Below are positions 4,421 through 5,961 of a DNA stretch of 5,961 bases, piece by piece (within the stretch, counting starts at the first letter, position 1; the number at the start of each line of letters is the position of its first letter). This DNA is from Mariniphaga sp. Lineage in GTDB: Bacteria > Bacteroidota > Bacteroidia > Bacteroidales > Prolixibacteraceae. Both the position numbers and the translations under genes were made by a program. A model generated the notes under the pieces. The model did not search any database. It was not told the DNA's origin and saw only the letters and a program-made list of their open reading frames with translations. The DNA lies in assembly GCA_013203525.1 (NCBI GenBank), contig JABMQB010000426.1, forward strand, positions 1 to 5,961, in the 5' to 3' direction.

Positions 4421-5961
4421 ATGAGGATTATTTACAAAAATCTTAAAATGCTACTGTTGTTTGTTTCAATACTTATTTATTCTATGAGTTTTGCGCAACA
4501 AAAGACAGTTACAGGTACGGTTATTGACGATTCAACAAATGAACCGCTACCTGGTGTTACCGTTGTAGTTACAGGAACTACAAATGGAACCGTCAGTAAT
4601 TTTGACGGAGAATATACATTGGATGTAGAACAGGGCCAAACACTTTCATTCTCGTTTATTGGGTATTCAGCCCAGCAAGTTTTAATTGGAAGTGAAAATA
4701 CAATTAATATTGCTCTGGCTGTCGATATGGAACAACTTGAAGAAGTAGTTGTGATCGGATACGGGCAAGTTAAAAAAGCGGATGCAACCGGTTCTGTTAC
4801 AGCTATAAGTTCTGACGACTTTAATGCTGGAGCGATTATCACTCCCCTGGATTTAATTTCAGGGAAAGTTGCTGGTGTACAAATTACAAGTGGAGGAGGA
4901 GCTCCCGGTGAAGGTGTAAGAATTCGCATTAGAGGTGGGTCATCACTTTCTGCTAGTAACACTCCTTTGTTTGTTATTGATGGTGTCCCTGTTGATAACG
5001 ATGGTATTGCGGGGATGAGGAGTCCTTTAAGCACAATCCATCCAGCTGATATTGAAACTTTTACTATATTAAAAGATGCTTCTGCAACTGCAATTTATGG
5101 TTCAAGGGCTTCAAACGGTGTTGTTATTATTACCACTAAAAAAGGTACTAAGGGACGCCCAATGAAAATATCATATAACGGTAATGTTTCTTTAAGTTTA
5201 ATAGCTGAAAGTGACGTTTTTAATGCAGACGAATTCCGTAATTTGATTGTCGACCGATACGGATCAGGTTCAGCAGCTGTAAGTGAGCTGGGAACTGCAA
5301 ATACAAACTGGCAGGAACAGGTATTCAGGGAGGCAATCAGCCATGATCATAACCTGAGTATTACAGGTTCAGTTGCTGATCAACCATACCGGGCATCAAT
5401 TGGATATACCGATCAGCAAGGTATTTTATTACACTCTGGTTTGAACAGATATACCGGAACAGTTGGTGTTAATCCATCTTTCTTTGATGGATTGCTTAAT
5501 ATCAATGCCAACTTTAAAGGAATGTATATTCAAAATAATTTTTCCAATCAAGGTGCAATGGGAGCTGCTGCAAGTTTTGATCCAACACAGCCTATTTATG
5601 ATGAAGCTAGTCCATATGGAGGATATTTTACATGGACTAATTCTGATGGAACTCCAAATTCACGTGCGGGAACGAACCCTGTAGCTCTTTTAGATCAGGG
5701 ATTAGCAGAAAATATGTCGGATGTTTACAGAGGAATTGGAAATCTTCAGATAGATTACAAGTTTCATTTTTTACCGGAATTGAGAGCTAATCTGAATGTT
5801 GGAGCTGATTATTCATCCAGTGAAGGTTACAATCTAGTTCAGGAAAATGCACCATGGTCATATGATATAGTAAACGGTGGTGGTACTGATAGTGAATATA
5901 CACAGGACAAAAAGAATGAGCTTCTTGATTTCTACCTGAACTATGTTAAAGATGTTGAAGA
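4421..5961 (+). CDS. SusC/RagA-type TonB-dependent outer-membrane receptor (3' part missing)
   Basis: SusC proteins form the outer-membrane barrel that, with a SusD lid, imports oligosaccharides using TonB energy. The frame is open from ATG 4421 to the right edge: 513 residues of a family usually near 1000. Residues 1-25 are a signal peptide (basic start, LLLFVSILIY core, cleavage likely at SFA-QQ). Residues about 29-105 form the carboxypeptidase-regulatory-like beta-sandwich domain. EEVVVIGYG follows at 107-115, then the plug domain, including the FVIDGVPV stretch and the SusC signature LKDASATAIYGSRASNGVV at 217-235 running into ITTKKG. The barrel begins near 245. No STN domain is present, so anti-sigma signalling is not indicated. 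The divergent LacI-type gene and its operator suggest sugar control; the alpha-glucan substrate is inferred from the GH65 and transporter genes. SusD should lie beyond the edge. Confidence 0.95.
   Translation, partial: MRIIYKNLKMLLLFVSILIYSMSFAQQKTVTGTVIDDSTNEPLPGVTVVVTGTTNGTVSNFDGEYTLDVEQGQTLSFSFIGYSAQQVLIGSENTINIALAVDMEQLEEVVVIGYGQVKKADATGSVTAISSDDFNAGAIITPLDLISGKVAGVQITSGGGAPGEGVRIRIRGGSSLSASNTPLFVIDGVPVDNDGIAGMRSPLSTIHPADIETFTILKDASATAIYGSRASNGVVIITTKKGTKGRPMKISYNGNVSLSLIAESDVFNADEFRNLIVDRYGSGSAAVSELGTANTNWQEQVFREAISHDHNLSITGSVADQPYRASIGYTDQQGILLHSGLNRYTGTVGVNPSFFDGLLNINANFKGMYIQNNFSNQGAMGAAASFDPTQPIYDEASPYGGYFTWTNSDGTPNSRAGTNPVALLDQGLAENMSDVYRGIGNLQIDYKFHFLPELRANLNVGADYSSSEGYNLVQENAPWSYDIVNGGGTDSEYTQDKKNELLDFYLNYVKDVE

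Noticed and set aside
4477..5034. 185-codon open frame on the minus strand inside the susC-like gene
   Set aside because: It lies fully antisense to a well-supported SusC N-terminus with domain matches, and its product is Pro/Ser/Thr-rich with no recognisable motif; it is a shadow frame.
5463..5684. 73-codon plus-strand frame inside the susC-like gene
   Set aside because: It is a +1 shadow of the continuous SusC frame.
1..5961. CRISPR array, tRNA, rRNA, insertion sequence or phage module
   Set aside because: No regular spaced repeats, tRNA-like cloverleaf, transposase frame or terminal repeats were seen; nearly all coding space is taken by the four sugar-locus genes.

Overview
The window looks like part of a carbohydrate-utilisation locus from an AT-rich member of the Bacteroidota. 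The phylum call rests on a SusC/RagA-type TonB-dependent receptor, a promoter of the Bacteroidetes form (TTTG then TAnnTTTG), and mostly weak or absent Shine-Dalgarno sites. Genus cannot be assigned from the sequence. The gene set suggests a Sus-like alpha-glucan (maltose or starch) locus.

Layout from left to right: (1) bases 1-1214, minus strand, the N-terminal half or so of a GH65 inverting disaccharide phosphorylase, most likely maltose phosphorylase, cut by the left edge before its catalytic glutamate. (2) 1267-2784, minus strand, a sugar transporter of the MFS superfamily related to the GPH/SUT (sucrose/maltose) group, 52 nt upstream of the GH65 gene and probably co-transcribed with it. 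(3) 2785-3064, a regulatory gap with a Bacteroidetes promoter for the transporter, a LacI-type operator, an inverted repeat, A-tracts and one copy of a repeated element. (4) 3065-4078, minus strand, a complete LacI-family regulator. (5) 4079-4420, a divergent regulatory gap with a compound LacI-type operator and the second copy of the repeated element. (6) 4421-5961, plus strand, the N-terminal half of a SusC-type outer-membrane receptor, cut by the right edge; a SusD partner would be expected just beyond it.

Inferred pathway: oligosaccharides cross the outer membrane through the SusC/SusD pair, periplasmic enzymes outside the window trim them, the inner-membrane transporter brings in a disaccharide such as maltose, and the cytoplasmic GH65 enzyme splits it with phosphate into glucose and a beta-sugar phosphate. 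A beta-phosphoglucomutase would complete the route but is not in the window. The LacI protein probably controls both arms: near-identical CAAACGTTTG operators lie in front of both the susC-like gene and the transporter gene, about 1.24 kb apart with the regulator gene between them.

The genes belong to known families. The least expected material is in the two intergenic regions: a three-half-site operator with 13-bp inverted arms, and a roughly 57-nt repeated element (24 of 27 aligned columns identical in its core) that occurs once in each regulatory gap but in opposite orientation relative to the gene it precedes.
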